A DNA stretch of 64,000 nt from the NCBI GenBank assembly GCA_038501195.1, contig JBBPUQ010000001.1, forward strand, positions 1,736,001-1,800,000. Reading direction: 5' to 3'. Origin of the DNA: Nemania diffusa (lineage: Eukaryota; Ascomycota; Sordariomycetes; Xylariales; Xylariaceae). The notes beneath the pieces are model-generated. The model made no database searches. It was not told where the DNA came from and worked only from the letters and a program-made list of their open reading frames with translations. Both the position numbers and the translations under genes were made by a program. Position 1 is the stretch's first letter, and every line of letters starts with the position of its first letter. Shown in pieces: positions 12,101 through 22,798 of this stretch.

Positions 12101-12561
12101 ATGCAGCTGTACCTCTGTGAATCAGGTGGTCCACTTGTTGAGCTCCCTAGTCAGGTCCCAGTCGAGCCTGCTGCGCGCACTTTACCTCCCTCCCGTCTTA
12201 TTAGGTACATTATTCCTGTCCACCCGCCCTCCCAGGCGCATCTCTTCTCAACCTTCCCACCATCAACTCACCCTACGTTCCTCGTCGCCAAAAGAAGAAA
12301 ACAGCCTCCCTCAATCGAAATTTTGATATCGCAGAATCAGCTACCCCTTTCAAACACCGGAAAACCGTTAGACGTGCTCAACATCTTCACCACCAAGCTT
12401 GCGCATTAGAACGCCTAAGCTGCGCGCTCTAGTGAACCCGCTCCGTCGCATTTGGCCTCTCCAGGCGGTCTGCGACCCCAAACAACAGCGGCCTATCCTA
12501 GGAACACAACAAGGCCCGTAAAGTAGACAAACATCGCGCCTAAACATAAACCGTTGCTACG
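9161..12561. other. Gene-poor intergenic region
   Basis: No coding frame with domain or codon-bias support is visible in 3.4 kb. Short AGGTAGGTAG-like motifs recur near 9716, 10261, 11921 and 11981. The last 450 bp (about 12100-12560) is pyrimidine-rich and probably the promoter and 5' leader of the Myb-like gene. It includes overlapping short frames starting at 12101 and 12117 that could be upstream ORFs. Confidence 0.5.
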
Positions 12562-13368
12562 ATGTTGATGCCTTCGTCGCTTTCATCATGCGACTTGTCG
12601 CACCCGCCTGCCACTCGATTACAATCTTCACTCTTCGCCTCTCCTCCCGCCAGCCCTCCCACGAGCCCTCATGCCACATTCACCACTATTGCCAACTCGT
12701 GTCGCGCACTTCAATTTATGATGGCAACACCTCCACCACTACCATCGCAACTCGAGCCGCTACCAACACCGCCAATGGTCCACGCGCCGTTTTCACCTAT
12801 CAAGATGCGCTTGCGGCCACGCTCGCAAAACCCAGCTGAGGACAGGAATCCGCGCTTGAGGATCCGAAAGAGAACCAACGCGCCTCCCCGCGGCGCCAAC
12901 AAGCGACGCCGCGCACCCGAGGACGACATGGGTCGCGATGACGATGTTGACAGCGATCTGGACATTAGCGAGACCGATGTGGATGAGCCGGAGGATGCAC
13001 GACCTGCTACACCCACACCTACTACACCCAAGCGGGCTCGTATTGCCCCGGCAAACCTGCCACGCGGCCTAGAGCGCTCAGATTTTCACGATTTACATGA
13101 ACCTACAGAAGAGGAGACCAAGAAAGAAGGCACAGGGATAGAAGAGGAAGGGAATGGAGAGAGATGGAGTGTAGAGGATGACCGAGTCCTCGTCGAGCTC
13201 ATCTGCGAAAAGCTTAAGCTCTCCAAATCAGAGTGGCAGGAATGCGCCCGGAGGGTCGGCAAGAGCGAGAACGGAGTAGAGAGGAGATGGAAGAGTTTAG
13301 TGAGAAACGGGGATGTTGGCGTCAAGTCAAGAGCCCGGCGAGGCAAGGTGCACGGTACCTGGGGATGA
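12562..13368 (+). CDS. Myb/SANT-like DNA-binding protein (268 aa)
   Basis: A single-exon frame starts MLMPSSLSSCDL. The first 100 residues are rich in proline and serine. A basic patch NKRRRAPED follows (residues about 112-120), then an acidic stretch DDDVDSDLDISETDVDEPED (about 125-145) and a second basic patch PKRARIAP. The C-terminal 70 residues hold the recognisable part: RWSVEDDRVLVELICEKLKL, EWQECARRVGKSENGVERRW and KSLV. This is the W-x(n)-W three-helix pattern of Myb/SANT domains. A nuclear DNA- or chromatin-binding role is inferred from the domain and the basic nuclear-localisation-like patches. In-frame methionines at codons 1, 3, 53 and 54 leave the exact start uncertain. The long CT-rich leader upstream fits fungal promoters. 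Confidence 0.75.
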   Translation: MLMPSSLSSCDLSHPPATRLQSSLFASPPASPPTSPHATFTTIANSCRALQFMMATPPPLPSQLEPLPTPPMVHAPFSPIKMRLRPRSQNPAEDRNPRLRIRKRTNAPPRGANKRRRAPEDDMGRDDDVDSDLDISETDVDEPEDARPATPTPTTPKRARIAPANLPRGLERSDFHDLHEPTEEETKKEGTGIEEEGNGERWSVEDDRVLVELICEKLKLSKSEWQECARRVGKSENGVERRWKSLVRNGDVGVKSRARRGKVHGTWG

Positions 13369-16300
13369 TGCCCAGGTACTCTACAATAAAATAACAATGT
13401 AATTTCTCACTTCTTCTCGAACCAGCAGCGCCTAATTGGGGTATCGGCGGTGATCTGGCATTATACTATAGGGAATGGGTTTGGCGTTAGAAGATTTGGC
13501 TATGATACCGTGCCTGCGGGCATTTGCTTTTACACTTGAAAGAATAAATCACCACCTCAATCAAACTGAACTTGGATATTATGCCCATATCGATGATCTA
13601 CTTCTAGTGCCCCTGGTCTCGATCTGAGATTCCGGTGTCATTTTCTGGCAGGTTTCAACTGCAAGTCATTCCGCGTTATCTAAGGGGGATCAAGACATTG
13701 TTCAGGTCACGATCTCGGGTCAATCATCAATCGACAGCCTCTAAGTCGAGACTATATCTAAGTCAGGCGCCCCCTCTTCAGCCCGTCAAAAGCCAAGAGA
13801 GGGGTTGCCCAGTATCGTTGTCTTAGGGGCATCCGATTGTCTCGGGATTCTCTGGCTTCCCTGCTCCCTGCTCACCAACCCGACACCATGGCAAATTCCG
13901 CCAACTCTCTGCCGAGACGGGGGCGCCTACGCCCTTAGTGCATGAGGTATATCTACCAGCTCTACAAAAAGTAGGAGGAAATCTGAAGGAGAAAAAACGA
14001 CCCACGGGGCGGACCGCAAGGTATCGGTATCCATTCGAGTCGGATGACCAGATTTAGTCCAATTCAGGGTCCTCCTCATCCCAGGCTTGATTGGGTAGGT
14101 CACAAGCTAGACCGGCAGGCTAGGTAAGTGTCGTGGGTTTGCTTAGGCAGGTTATGGGGTGTCAGGCCGCAAAGGCGGGGCCGCTGTTCGTTTTCCAGAG
14201 GTCGCTTTATCTAGGCGCTGGCTTCGCTTTCTGGAGACCTACATAATCTAGAACTATTTACCAGGTATCTACATACCTAGCTACAGCACGTACGTTGGCG
14301 TTACGCTGGGAGGTACGTGAGGGATTGCCTAGACTACCCGAGCCAAAGGGGTATGCGAGATGATGTGCAGCCTGTTCCTGCTTGGGCGGAACTCTGCTGC
14401 TGACGAATGTCTCACTGCTTTTGCTTTGCTTTGCTGCCGTATCCGGTCAGCTGGGCTGAGACATCGCCAAAAGAGGGGACTGCTGTACGGAATATCTCGA
14501 CTATCTATTCTTTAGGTACGTGGAATAGGTAGTGGGTAGGGAATGAGAACCAAACTGAATACATAGAATCTGAGACTGGATTAACAAGCTATCTACCTAG
14601 GTATCTGGCGTCTGTCTATCTAAACTCTAGATAGATAGTAGGCAGTGTTGCTGGCAGTATTGTCCTGGGTGATTAATTGGCACTGTAAAGGAGGTGAGAT
14701 GGTGTGCACTGTGTGGCCCACTCTCATGGAGAGTTGCCGATTGGTAGGGGGAGTGCAGCTTACACCTGGGTGCCTTGGTTATGACATAGCCTATAGCAAG
14801 TATTGTGCATGAAATCCTTCTCTTTTTCCCTCTTTTTGATTTATTATGCCTTGTGACCCGACGTCTTCTGGTGCGTGCGGAATTCTGCAGGAAACTCAAT
14901 CAACTTAGAACGGCATAAGCAAGATAAACGTGATATTCTGTACCCTGTTTTTACACTCGACGCCGCCAACCCTGCTGTGTAAGTTCTGTGCTCAGCCCAA
15001 AGCAGATCAAGGCGACTATATACATGGAGCAGAATCTAGGAGTATGAACTATCCCCATCCACATACTCCTCGTCTTAGCTCGTGTCTCCGTGCAGCAATT
15101 GCCTTTTCTCTTTCTGCTTCGGTGGCAATGCACTCGAATGATCAATCTGTCGAGGGGGCTGGTCAAGGGTGATACGACGTCCTGTCGTGCGAAAACCTGT
15201 GTACAGCTCTTTTCGACTCAAGAACTGGAGGCCCGCGGCACCTCGAGGCTTCTAGTGCTGCCACTTGATGTGCACACTAAGGCTCGATGAAACCTTCGCC
15301 TCCTCAATTGTCATCCCATAATACCAGGCGATAGATCTCGATGGTGCTTCTGTCAGTAGATGTTACCGCGTGTACAGTTCTCCCTCATACGCTCTACTAT
15401 AGAAACGCCTCTATCCATCTAAGGCTTGGGTATTAGTCAATCCTAAAGGATTAGTATGGCGGTGATACTGGTTTAAGGTGCGCTGGTAGGCTGTGGTAGG
15501 AATTCCGTAGACTGGAACCTAACGTAAGGGGTCACAGCCACAGTTGTATGCGGGGGCGAGTGTAACTGTAGCAGACAAATTGTAGTCGTAGAGGTAGAGA
15601 CATGATTGCACACCGGATTCAAGTGGCATCGCAGAGAGGTTTACCGAAAAGGAAACGTAGAGTATACAGGATATACGCTATACTCTCTGCCTACCTATTG
15701 TCTGGTGCATCTCTACATCTACCCCTTTCCCCTTTCCCTACATTTGCTGTAACTGCTCATAAAATGGCTAGACAAGATTATGATGCGCAAAGCTTATATA
15801 ATATGTAACACTCGTCATGTTACCGACCCTAGCACTAGGAAAATCTAGATGTTACCCCGACAATGAGGTGCCAAATACCTAATAAATGTAATAACCCGCC
15901 CACGCAGTGTCGCCCGAATTCTCTCCGTGTTCGGATTCCGTAGCACATCCGGATGTAAATAAAGTGGAAATTCCATAGTAGTTTTCTAGGATCTCCTGAT
16001 ACGCCTTACAGCCTTGCATGTATCTCGCTCTGCCCAGTTGCATAGTTGCTGGCGTGGGACATGAAGCAGATTCCGCCTAATACGACTGCGCCCATGACGC
16101 TAACTAGGCGTTCAGCGAGGCAAAGCCAGGAATAGAAAGCCATGCACCAAGACAGATGCCGCAGACCTTAGTAATCGCATTTCGTCAGTTATCACCCTAC
16201 AAGAAGCGAATCCTCAATTCTTGGCGAGCATAAACCACCCACGTCGCTACGGCGCGCTAGGTGGAGAGGTGCTTGCTATAAATCGCTATACTGTTCAAAT

Positions 16301-17363
16301 TAGAGCTCAGCGATGAACGGCAATTTGAACGTTTAACAATGGCTGATGCTGTTCTGCTTGATAAAAGGTCGGGTTACTCATCCGCCGGCAATATCTATTT
16401 CGACGCCGCTTTAGTAGTCTGCTGATAAAACTTTTTCTCCCTTGTTAGCTAAGGAAGACTGCCTGGTTCACCAGGAGGCTGGTCTTTAGGCGTTCAACTC
16501 GGGATCCTGCGACGCATCTTAAGCGCCACGTCTTGTCTGGCTTGTCAGTTAGTTTCGAGTTGCATCCCAGAGGCTCCAATAGTTCCAAGAGCTAATTAAG
16601 GGACGTAGACAGTGATCTGTCATTTCCTATATCACCTGAGGGCGCATATTAAAGTTTTCGCGATATTTCATTTGAACTTAGAACCCTGCTTATTTTACTC
16701 TTCATTTTTACTGCACTCATACTCTATTGCGCCATAGCCTCACCCTTCTTATTGTCCGTGCTGACTCAACTATGTTATGTGAGTGAGTAGTATGTCTGAT
16801 TAGTAAAGCAGTCACCTCTATGCATGTGTGAGATTCTTAGGTGTTTAATACTAACCAAAATTCTACAGATATATAAACCCTCCTAGAGGGCATGCTTGAT
16901 GCTACGCTTTTATGAGTGTTTGGCGATTTATGTCGATTATCTACTTTGCTCATTATTCCAACTGGGAAAGAAGAATAGTAAAAACTAAGAATCCCTTCTT
17001 ATTGGATTCATAGGCGTACGGAAACTAAGTAGGATGAGTCTTGTGAGTCAATCTAGTTAATGGTAGCATGATATAAACTAGCTAATTGAGAAATGGCCGA
17101 GCCCTGAAACGGTAGGTTAGAAGAGTAGGAGAGCGCGAGAAAGTTGCAAGCTGTGATCTTCTGACTCGATTAGACTTCCCTACAAAGCATCTCATTCGAC
17201 TTGGTATTGTTGTGTTTTGCTACCCAATTAGCAAATTTAAGGATACGCAACAGTAACCATCTCTAACATCGATAGGAATTAGAACTGTCATAACAGAAAA
17301 TGAAGTTTAATTCTTGACATTCTTTATTATGGCGCTAGATTATGGAGTAGTGAAATACACCGT
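13369..17363. other. Gene-poor intergenic region
   Basis: About 4 kb with no supportable gene on either strand. It contains further CTACCTAGGTATC/TAGGTAGG-type motifs (about 14270-14640) and moderately AT-rich stretches. No ORF shows domain content. Confidence 0.55.
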
Positions 17364-18664
17364 TTACTCGAGAAGCTCGTCCCGCTTCTTCTTAGACTGC
17401 GTCGTCAAGTCATTGATATCCGTAAAGATGGTGCAGCTGTCATCGTTCTGGCACACCGTCGTGCGGCCCAAGTTCTTGGCTACAGGCCCCGTCGGCCCAG
17501 ACGTGTAGTGACACTCACTGAAGATGCAGTACTGGCCAGAGTAGCTACTCGGATACTGCTCGTCGCCCCAAGCGCCCTCCCACAGCAGCCAGTCGGCCGT
17601 CTCGCTGCCCTCCTCGGAGCCACCAGTCGAGACGCCCCCTGCAACGCTGAAGGCGCCGCTGCTCGTGTCGTACCAGTACCCGCGGTAGTTCTGCGTCATG
17701 TCCCAGGGCGTGCCCGCGTCCGTCGTGTCGGAGACGAGGCCGAGCGCGACGGTGTAGTCCTGCGTGCCCGCGGTGGCGTAGTTGGCGTGGCCGCCGTTGC
17801 CGACGTAGGTGATGGGCCGCTTGCCGTTGAAGGTCATGACGTCCCAGTAGTAGGCGGAGCCCGCGGAGTGCTCGGAGAGGTAGATGGCGTAGGGCACGCC
17901 GCTTACAAAGCGGATCTGCAAACGCCGTCGTCAGCTATGAGGGGCGCGGCCCGTGATGCATTAGAGGGGAACCCTACCATAACGTGCTCCCAGTCGCCGA
18001 CATCTATAACCGTTGGAGTCAGTGATTACTCTTTTACGCAGTTCTACAGCTCGCGAAACATGCTCCTGAGACATGCCCTTGGGACATTTCGGGAGCCTTT
18101 AAGTTACTAGAAAGGGAAGAAAATGACTCCAGCGGTAACTCACGATCGTCGAAGTTAATGCCGATCACCCTAACTCGTTGTTAGCCAAAAATAAGTGCGA
18201 AAGAGAGCATGCGAGACTCACTTTCCACCGTAATTATACGAGTAGAAGTGGAAGTAAAATACGTCTGTTGTGGTGGAGTTCTTCTCGACGGCGATGATGG
18301 TGCCCGGGGCACCACTCACGCCGCTGCTGTTTGGCTTTCCATAAGCAGACGTGATCCAGGCCGGGTTGGTCGAGGGCGTATCGGCAGCGGTAAGGTAGAC
18401 GCTGCTGTTGAGCGTGTTGACCGTGTCGACGGTGATGGAGCCGCGGGAGCCAATGCTAACGTAGTTGACCTCGGGGATGACATTGGCGAGGTGAGTGGCG
18501 ATGTCGGAGGGGAAGTAGGCCTCGCCGCTGTACAGATACGTCCACGGCGCGTAGGTGATGGCGTAGTCGGGCAGAGCCTGTCGCCGGTGCAGTTTCGTGG
18601 CCGGCGCGGCAGCCGCCAGGCCGAAGACAGCGCAGACCGAGAGTGCTTGGCGTACGGAAATCAT
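17364..18664 (-). CDS. Vps62-family secreted protein (348 aa, four exons)
   Basis: Four exons, 18664-18222, 18169-18144, 18003-17978 and 17915-17364, join in frame with GT-AG introns of 52, 140 and 62 bp. MISVRQALSVCAVFGLAAAA is a signal peptide, followed by a dibasic KLHRR that may be a processing site. Family landmarks are YAPWTYLYSGEAYFPSDIA, VIPEVNY, FYSYNYGGKVIGINFDDHVG, GDWEHVMIRFVSGVPYAIYL, NGGHANYA, WDMTQNYRGYWYD and WLLWEGAWGDEQYP. This is the fungal Vps62/DUF946 family; yeast Vps62 was linked to vacuolar protein sorting, but most fungal members are predicted secreted proteins of unknown activity. I chose the methionine at 18664 because the upstream in-frame extension would bury the signal peptide. 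Exons 2 and 3 are both 26-nt microexons. Confidence 0.9.
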
Positions 18665-20249
18665 GGTGGTCGTGGAGGTCTGTGGAGCATCGTCGAGACG
18701 GCCAACAGGTTCGCTCCCTGCCGGCCCTTTTATTGCCAAGCACAGCGCGTCTTGTTGGTGCGAGTATTGCCGGGATTACCGCTCATGCCAACGGCACCTG
18801 TGGGACGGACCGCGGTTCGATCCTGTTGAGGAAGGCTGGTGCGCTTGACGGCCGGGATGCAGGGTGCGGCGCTGCGCAGCCACCGTTGGGCAAGGTAGTC
18901 TTGTTGTATTTTGTAGATGATGCTATACTATCTAGGCAGGTACCTATCTAGGGAGCTGGATAGGATCCGTTTGCGGCAGGGAAAAACCACCGATCTGGGC
19001 ACTTGGGCCAATAGGATGGCTCGCATGCGCATCGTGGAGGAGGCCTGAAGCCGGGGCCCTGCCAAGGATGAGATGCTTGATTTGTCCGAACAGGTCACAC
19101 AGCCCCGTAGTCTGGACATGTTATGGCGCCAAAGGAATTTCTAAGCCAGGGATGAAACTTATGCAGGTACTGAAAATATTAAGTTCATTGTAAGATGGGT
19201 ATAACGCCTTATCGACTGCCAGGTGTGGTGGAAAATCGGCATAACATTCGATACTATTTTCATCATTGGTGATGGGTTGGTTGGGTATTGTGCCCAATCG
19301 CCGCCACACACTGAAAACGTGCTACTAGGTAAATGCACTCATAGGCACTCCTTAGGTGTATATAACGCGATAATTCGCTACCTCTTCGATAGCCGAAGTT
19401 CTCGAGCGTGAATGCCCCTTGTATTTCCATACCCCCCAGTCGCCTTCATGACGATGGTATCCCTCGTCTACGTCACCTCCCGAAGAGCTATCTACGTAGG
19501 GGTATTAGGATCCCTGGGAGGAGGACGAAAGCATGGATAATTATCTGAGACCTGACGACTACCACTTATATACGTAAGCTGACTATAATAAGTATCCAGC
19601 CAATAGTAAAGATGGGATCGAGGAAAAAAACACGGGCAGGCCGGTGACTTGTCTATGGAATTTAATATTCGTGCTATAATAGCACGAACGGGTACTTACA
19701 GAGTATGCAACCCCGAGGCAATATTCTCAGCACTCAAAAAAAAAAGGTCAGATGCTCCTAGTCGTACCGCGTAGTCAGTCCCGAATCGCATTTCTAGAAT
19801 AGGAAACCAATTCGATATGGCGGGCGAATACTTACAGTGGGTTATAGTCTGTAGGTACTTAGCTAGGGTGGTCGTAAGCTAAGATCGCCAGGCAGATGGC
19901 GCCGTGTAGGTGTGGTAGGTAAGCCTGAGCAAAACCCGCTAAAGCGGGAATGCATAAGCATGCTTCAGCCAGGTGGTATAATAGATCCTCTCTCCATGCC
20001 ATGCTCTAGCACTGCTTATGTAGTAGTTCTGCATTTCATCGAACTGCTTGCCGTAAACTGACTGGATTTCACCGCCAAGAAATGTCGTTGCGTTACTGCA
20101 CGTTTCTATACATAGACTTTGTCGTTTGATACATCTAATTACCTATACTACGCAGGGGTCGAGTCGATGAACAACGCACTTATTCCCCTTTTTAGTAATT
20201 GACCCGGTCAAGTCGAGATTGTCCACTACCTAAGTTCCCAATACAGATA
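18665..20249. other. Divergent intergenic region between Vps62-like and Zn2Cys6 genes
   Basis: This holds the promoters of two divergently transcribed genes. No gene is recognised. It includes TAGGCAGGTACCTATCTAGG at about 18932-18951 and a short perfect inverted repeat at 19668-19688. Confidence 0.5.
19668..19688. repeat. Short perfect inverted repeat
   Basis: Ten-base arms TTCGTGCTAT and ATAGCACGAA flank a single A. It lies 560 bp upstream of the Zn(II)2Cys6 gene. It could be a dyad protein-binding site or chance; Zn(II)2Cys6 regulators usually bind CGG-type triplets, which this is not. Confidence 0.6.
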
Positions 20250-22277
20250 ATGGCGTATCGTGGTAGGCCGAGCACTGCATGTGAACGCTGTCGATCTCGA
20301 CGCATGAAAGTACGTCTTTTCGAACGAGAGCAGCGGGACTAAAGGCCAGCAAGTTATGCTCAAGATCAGTCAGGCCAGTCCCGAATGTTACAACATCGCA
20401 CACTGACGCTGTTCGCTGATGACTGATGACTGGTGACTGATGCCTGAGCCAACTAGTGCGATCATGGAATACCTTCATGCACCCAATGTATACGAGCTAG
20501 GGTTGAATGTCCTGGTTATCGAAATCCGCTAGATTTGAAGTTTTGGGACCAGAGCGAAGAAGTCATCCGCCATTGTCGACTGCCAGCCAGCAAGAAGCTC
20601 AAGGAAACATCATCGTCTCGTGACGGCACGGCTGCAGCAACAAGTATAGTTTCTAATAGTGCCTTAGCTCACTCGGCACAGCAAAATTTGGCAAAGCAGG
20701 CCATTTTTGTCAACTATATAACCGGAGGTTCCCGTTGTGGCCATATGTCATATCTGGTGCCTCTCATCGAAGATTCACGGAATACGACCGCTAACGCAGC
20801 TCTCGATGCTGTCGCTTTGGCGGGCTTATCTAACGTTCGACTGTCTACTCAGACCATGTTAAGGGCCCAGCGAGAGTATATAACCGTGTTATCTCAGATA
20901 AACCGGGCATTGAAGGATCCAATTATGTGCAAGACAGACGACACTTTGGCGGCGGTGGTTCTCCTTGGCATATACGAAGTATTAGTTATATGCCCGATGT
21001 GAAAATCTGAGAACTAACTTCTTACAATACAGGTCATTACTTGTACGGACAATTCGTACATTGACCGGTGGGTGAAACACGTCGACGGTGCGGCCAAATT
21101 GATAGAGATTCGGGGTTCAGACCAACTAGCTCGACGAGAGGGTTTAGGCATGTTTACTCATCTACGGACGCAAATTGTGAGTTACTTCACACCATCTACG
21201 AAAGTCGCCAAGGCCTCCCACCACACCAAATTCGCTAGCATTGAAAGTATATGATGCTTACTAGAACTTGCGTAGATTCTTAGTAGAATCTACCAAGAAA
21301 GGTACACCTCGCCGATCCTCTCCCAACTAAATAAAGAAGTCGAGAAATACCGCGATCCCGAGGACAGGGTGCTAGACCATCTTAGTACTGTAGTCATTCG
21401 ACTCGCCGACTTCTGCGCAGATGTAAAGAATAAACGTATTGCTAAACCCAGCGACATCATCCGCACCGCCTTAGGCATTGATGCGGATCTCGTGTCGCTA
21501 TTAATCAACGTCCCCCCTTCATGGAGCTACACTACCGTTCAGGTTCCAACGCTCGATGGAGGATATAATACCACTCAGACTGTTTGGGGGTCTCATTACC
21601 ATATTTACAGCAGTATTGCTGCAGCTAGTATGTGGAACAACTATCGCTCGGCGCGAATAGTAATTCAAGAGCTTATTTATGATACGTTGGGGGGTCTCGA
21701 GGGCTCTAAGCAGCACGGCACCAGCACCAACTATCCGCAACAACACAACTTAGCAAGCCAATGCCGCCAGACAATACTTCAGTTAGCTGAAGATATATGC
21801 GCCAGCGCGCCCTTCCATTTTGGATTAGAGATGAACGAGAATGGCTTGTTCGAAGGCGCCTTATCAACCCCGCCCTGTCAGTCGAATAGTTCCACCACTT
21901 CTACTAGTACACAGTCGCCGTCTCTCAGAACGTCATCAGGTCCATCTATGTCTCCCAATCCGCCCCATGATGTTCCATCATCTAATCAGGGAGCTCGGCC
22001 CACTTCTATGCCAAATTCTCATCTTTTAGGTCACATTCCAGGCCCCTTTGAAGTAGTCGGTGCAGGCGGCTTCACCCTCATGTGGCCTTTATTAGTTGCC
22101 GCCAACTCAGGAGTTGTTGCCTCAGAGCTTCGTGAATGGATCACCACTTGCTTAGACAAGATTGGTCATTCAATGGGTATCAATCAAGCACTAGCTATGG
22201 CAAAGCTCTTACGGGAAGGTATGCAGTCGAGGGCTTGGCTGTCGCCGGATTATGAGTCCTCGGGCCATGATGCGTAG
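20250..22277 (+). CDS. Zn(II)2Cys6 fungal transcription factor (575 aa)
   Basis: Four exons: 20250-20309, 20457-20978, 21033-21176 and 21276-22277, all phase 0. The first intron (147 bp) splits the zinc cluster, with MAYRGRPSTACERCRSRRMK before it and CDHGIPSCTQCIRARVECPG after it. The six cysteines (residues 11, 14, 21, 28, 31, 38) fit the C-x2-C-x6-C-x6-C-x2-C-x6-C pattern exactly. The remainder (LLGIYEVITCT, HVDGAAKLIEIRG, MFTHLRTQI, PPSWSYTTVQVP, SMWNNYRSARIVIQELIYD) matches the Fungal_trans_2/DUF3468 type of fungal regulator. A Ser/Thr/Pro-rich linker lies at about residues 400-460, and the C-terminal helical region contains GGFTLMWPLLVAA. It acts in the nucleus as a sequence-specific regulator; its targets are unknown. 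The FAD oxidoreductase gene starts 520 bp downstream on the same strand. Confidence 0.92.
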
Positions 22278-22798
22278 GAAGGTCATAGCTTGTATATACG
22301 TTAGATAAGCACAATGAGTTACAGAGTTATAAACGGTAGCGAAGTCTCGCTGTTAGAGCCCTTTCGGAGTCATATAATAGAAGACGCGTCTGAATCTTAT
22401 TAGCGCTGACACTTTCTTTAATTTTCCGAATATCCTTGAGTCAGGAGTTAGACAAGGCGAGAGTGGCTATGGTAGGTATGGATGACACAATCGCCACGTC
22501 GAGTCCGGATTGGGAAAGTCTTTCGACGCTTTGCATACAGCGCCTGTCTCCCCACTCAACCGGTATGCAGTAAGATTCTGTCCGTTGAGAGGTAAACGAT
22601 TTGCGACATTGAAAACATAACTTATTTATTAATATCCACATACAAATAGTTACCTTAACAGACAGAGCAGTTAGTTTAGTTAGTAATAGTAGTTAGAGAG
22701 AATTGTATAAATAGTCTACGAGAAGTAGGACTGGCTAATTATAATCAAACATTCTATCTTCTAATATTGTTTAGTTAGGAATTAAAAATTTCCCCAAA
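22278..22798. other. Promoter region of FAD oxidoreductase gene
   Basis: AT-rich spacer between the transcription factor and the oxidoreductase. No gene is visible. It contains a good TATA box (listed separately). Confidence 0.55.
22706..22713 (+). promoter_or_regulatory. TATA box of FAD oxidoreductase gene
   Basis: TATAAATA lies 93 bp before the ATG at 22799, a normal core-promoter spacing for filamentous fungi. Confidence 0.6.

Noticed and set aside
12101..12409. 102-codon open frame before the Myb-like gene
   Set aside because: Proline/serine-rich because the DNA is a C/T-rich leader; could be an upstream ORF but not supported as a gene.
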